DNA of 33,723 bases, from NCBI RefSeq assembly GCF_003436425.1, contig NZ_QSPK01000023.1, positions 1-33,723 of the forward strand, written 5' to 3'. Below, in pieces: positions 32,908 to 33,723 of the stretch (the stretch's first letter is position 1; every line of letters begins with the position of its first letter). The translations under genes and the position numbers were made by a program. The notes beneath the pieces were generated by a model that saw nothing but the letters and a program-made list of their open reading frames with translations, did no database searches and was not told where the DNA came from. Source of the DNA: Eubacterium sp. TM05-53 (lineage in GTDB: Bacteria > Bacillota_I > Bacilli_A > Erysipelotrichales > Erysipelotrichaceae).

Positions 32908-32917
32908 GGAATTTTTC
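32908..32917. repeat. Target-site duplication, right copy
   Basis: GGAATTTTTC, identical to 31291-31300. It continues into CTGTCTTTTTTT, the displaced right half of the aspS terminator. Confidence 0.92.
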
Positions 32918-32929
32918 CTGTCTTTTTTT

Positions 32930-33082
32930 CGATAAAGAGATTAAATTTGATTTTAGATGCACGTTTATTAATTGTAACAATTTTTTTTGCATTTGAATTG
33001 GTAAATTTTTGCATGTATCATACTTTAAAAGATTGAAGAACGTTAAATAAGCAATCAATGACCATTCATTTGTAGAATTGAA
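32930..33082. other. Non-coding stretch between the IS and the toxin remnant
   Basis: AT-rich sequence that once lay directly behind the aspS terminator. No frame with a credible ribosome site or recognisable protein is seen. An apparent minus-strand frame at 32820-33014 runs across the IS end and is rejected. Confidence 0.5.
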
Positions 33083-33102
33083 AAGACGAGTGTAACTCGT
33101 CT
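33083..33102 (-). terminator. Terminator behind the toxin remnant
   Basis: On the minus strand AGACGAGT-TAC-ACTCGTCT followed by TTTTC. It lies 10 bases beyond the stop codon of the 33112-33213 remnant and points to a former minus-strand operon ending here. Confidence 0.7.
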
Positions 33103-33111
33103 AGTAAAAAA

Positions 33112-33213
33112 TTATTTAATTTTATTTTCGTAATCTTGGAATTGATGATAAATACCATCCACAAAAACTGTTGAATTTTCAGTACGGTACAATAAGAAAT
33201 ATTTAGTTTTGGC
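33112..33213 (-). pseudogene. C-terminal remnant of a RelE/ParE-type toxin gene
   Basis: 33 codons plus stop remain: it contains KYFLLYRTENSTVFVDGI followed by YHQFQDYENKIK. The pattern of a hydrophobic Y-R strand, a T-V-F-V-D strand and a final H-x-x-x-D-Y segment is what RelE/ParE toxins of type II toxin-antitoxin systems show at their C-terminus; this is recognition from memory, without a search. An in-frame stop lies immediately upstream (33214-33216) and no other frame continues the protein, so the 5' part is missing, most simply cut off by the second mobile element starting near here. The matching terminator downstream is intact. Confidence 0.5.
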
Positions 33214-33723
33214 TTAACTAGCAATTTGGTGACATGTTGATATATTCGACATTAATAGTGTCTATTTAAGAATTATTGTATAGGTGTAAACGAAAGAGAG
33301 ACTACACTTATGACAAGAACTTCGAAATATTTAAACCAAGATACAATTGCTGCTTTACAATCTTTTCAAATCGAAAAGATTGATCGTGAAATCACTGATT
33401 ATTTAGATACAAACAATAAAATGAATTCGTATCATTTTGAATACTGTCCTAAATGCGGATGTTATCATCCTCGTTTGGTTAAGAGCGGTTTTGCCAACTC
33501 TGGTAAGCAAATGCTTCGTTGTAAAGAATGCGGAAAACGTTTTGTTGTGGACCGCGGTCAGCTTACTTTTTATTCTCACCAAGACCAATCTAAATGGAAT
33601 GAACTTATTTTGGATACATTGAATGGTGTGTCTCTTAAAGAAACAGCTGCAGAAATTGATGTCAATGAAATGACAGTTTTTCGTATGCGCCATAAACTAT
33701 TGGTTAGTCTAGGAACCGAGGAA
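33214..33723 (+). mobile_element. Left part of a second insertion sequence (IS1595-like), truncated by the window
   Basis: The region from the break in the toxin remnant to the window end contains a transposase start at 33310. The left boundary is inferred from where the remnant stops; the inverted repeat cannot be confirmed without the right end. Positions 33214-33309 hold no gene. Confidence 0.5.
33310..33723 (+). CDS. Zinc-ribbon transposase, N-terminal 138 residues (partial)
   Basis: The frame is open from ATG 33310 to the window end, so the 3' part is missing only because the window stops. A zinc ribbon is clear: YCPKCGCYHPRLVKSG, then MLRCKECGKRFVVDRGQ (two CxxC pairs). It is followed by a helix-turn-helix segment, LNGVSLKETAAEIDVNEMTVFRMRHKLL. 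This layout is typical of IS1595-family transposases; IS1-type InsA-like proteins are the main alternative. The catalytic DDE domain would lie beyond the window. The leader has AAAGAGAG about 10 bases before the ATG. Confidence 0.75.
   Translation, partial: MTRTSKYLNQDTIAALQSFQIEKIDREITDYLDTNNKMNSYHFEYCPKCGCYHPRLVKSGFANSGKQMLRCKECGKRFVVDRGQLTFYSHQDQSKWNELILDTLNGVSLKETAAEIDVNEMTVFRMRHKLLVSLGTEE

Noticed and set aside
31284..32929. Longer inverted repeat of about 40 bp including GACAGGAA outside the 26-bp ends
   Set aside because: The outer part is the palindromic aspS terminator itself, split by the insertion and its 10-bp duplication. The element proper begins at CAATG and ends at CATTG.
32820..33014. 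Minus-strand frame of 64 codons
   Set aside because: It crosses the right end of the insertion sequence: part is terminal repeat, part is target duplication and part is host flank. It is a chance frame with no good ribosome site.
33403..33693. 96-codon minus-strand frame at the right end
   Set aside because: It is antisense to the zinc-ribbon transposase frame, which has clear CxxC pairs and stays open to the window end.
1..33723. CRISPR arrays, tRNA and rRNA genes, prophage modules
   Set aside because: I saw no regularly spaced direct repeats, no tRNA-like cloverleaf segments, no conserved rRNA stretches and no phage structural or integrase genes.

Overview
The window is an AT-rich chromosomal segment from a Firmicutes bacterium. 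A gut butyrate producer of the Erysipelotrichia is the most likely source. This is an inference from the Gram-positive gene orders (rimP-nusA-ylxR-ylxQ-infB-rbfA, scpA-scpB-rluB, hisS-aspS under a T-box), the Rex-type operators, and the clostridial-type butyrate genes. No rRNA, tRNA or CRISPR array is visible.

Layout. Positions 1-711 hold gmk with its own promoter. Positions 712-5674 hold the transcription/translation operon rimP-nusA-ylxR-ylxQ-infB-rbfA, ending in a strong terminator. A small two-helix membrane protein gene (5655-5801, minus) converges on that terminator and shares its hairpin. Positions 5867-15047 hold a complete acetyl-CoA to butyrate module. Two thiolase genes run leftward; bcd-etfB-etfA-hbd, then a terminator-like hairpin, then crt and a CoA-transferase run rightward. 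The divergent control region (8452-8739) carries two good promoters and three Rex-like operators, one of them a perfect match, so the module is probably controlled by the NADH/NAD+ ratio.

Positions 15048-16111 hold a threonine aldolase. Positions 16114-19680 (minus) hold a tight four-gene operon: NUDIX hydrolase, ATP-grasp ligase, esterase and metallophosphoesterase. Its joint pathway I do not recognise. Positions 19681-20436 (minus) hold a membrane-anchored amidase_3 protein that lacks one zinc-binding histidine. Positions 20470-25957 hold scpA-scpB-rluB-rsmE-mtaB-murE, followed by rpsU, phoH and a yebC-family gene. Positions 28020-31286 hold hisS-aspS behind a T-box leader whose specifier region reads GACAC, overlapping an Asp and a His codon.

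The right end is mobile DNA. A complete IS4-family, IS231-like insertion sequence (31301-32907) has perfect 26-bp terminal inverted repeats and a 10-bp target duplication. It has inserted into the hairpin of the original aspS intrinsic terminator, and it carries its own terminator just inside its left end. Beyond it lie a C-terminal remnant that looks like a RelE/ParE toxin, its terminator, and the start of a second element encoding a zinc-ribbon transposase that runs off the window.
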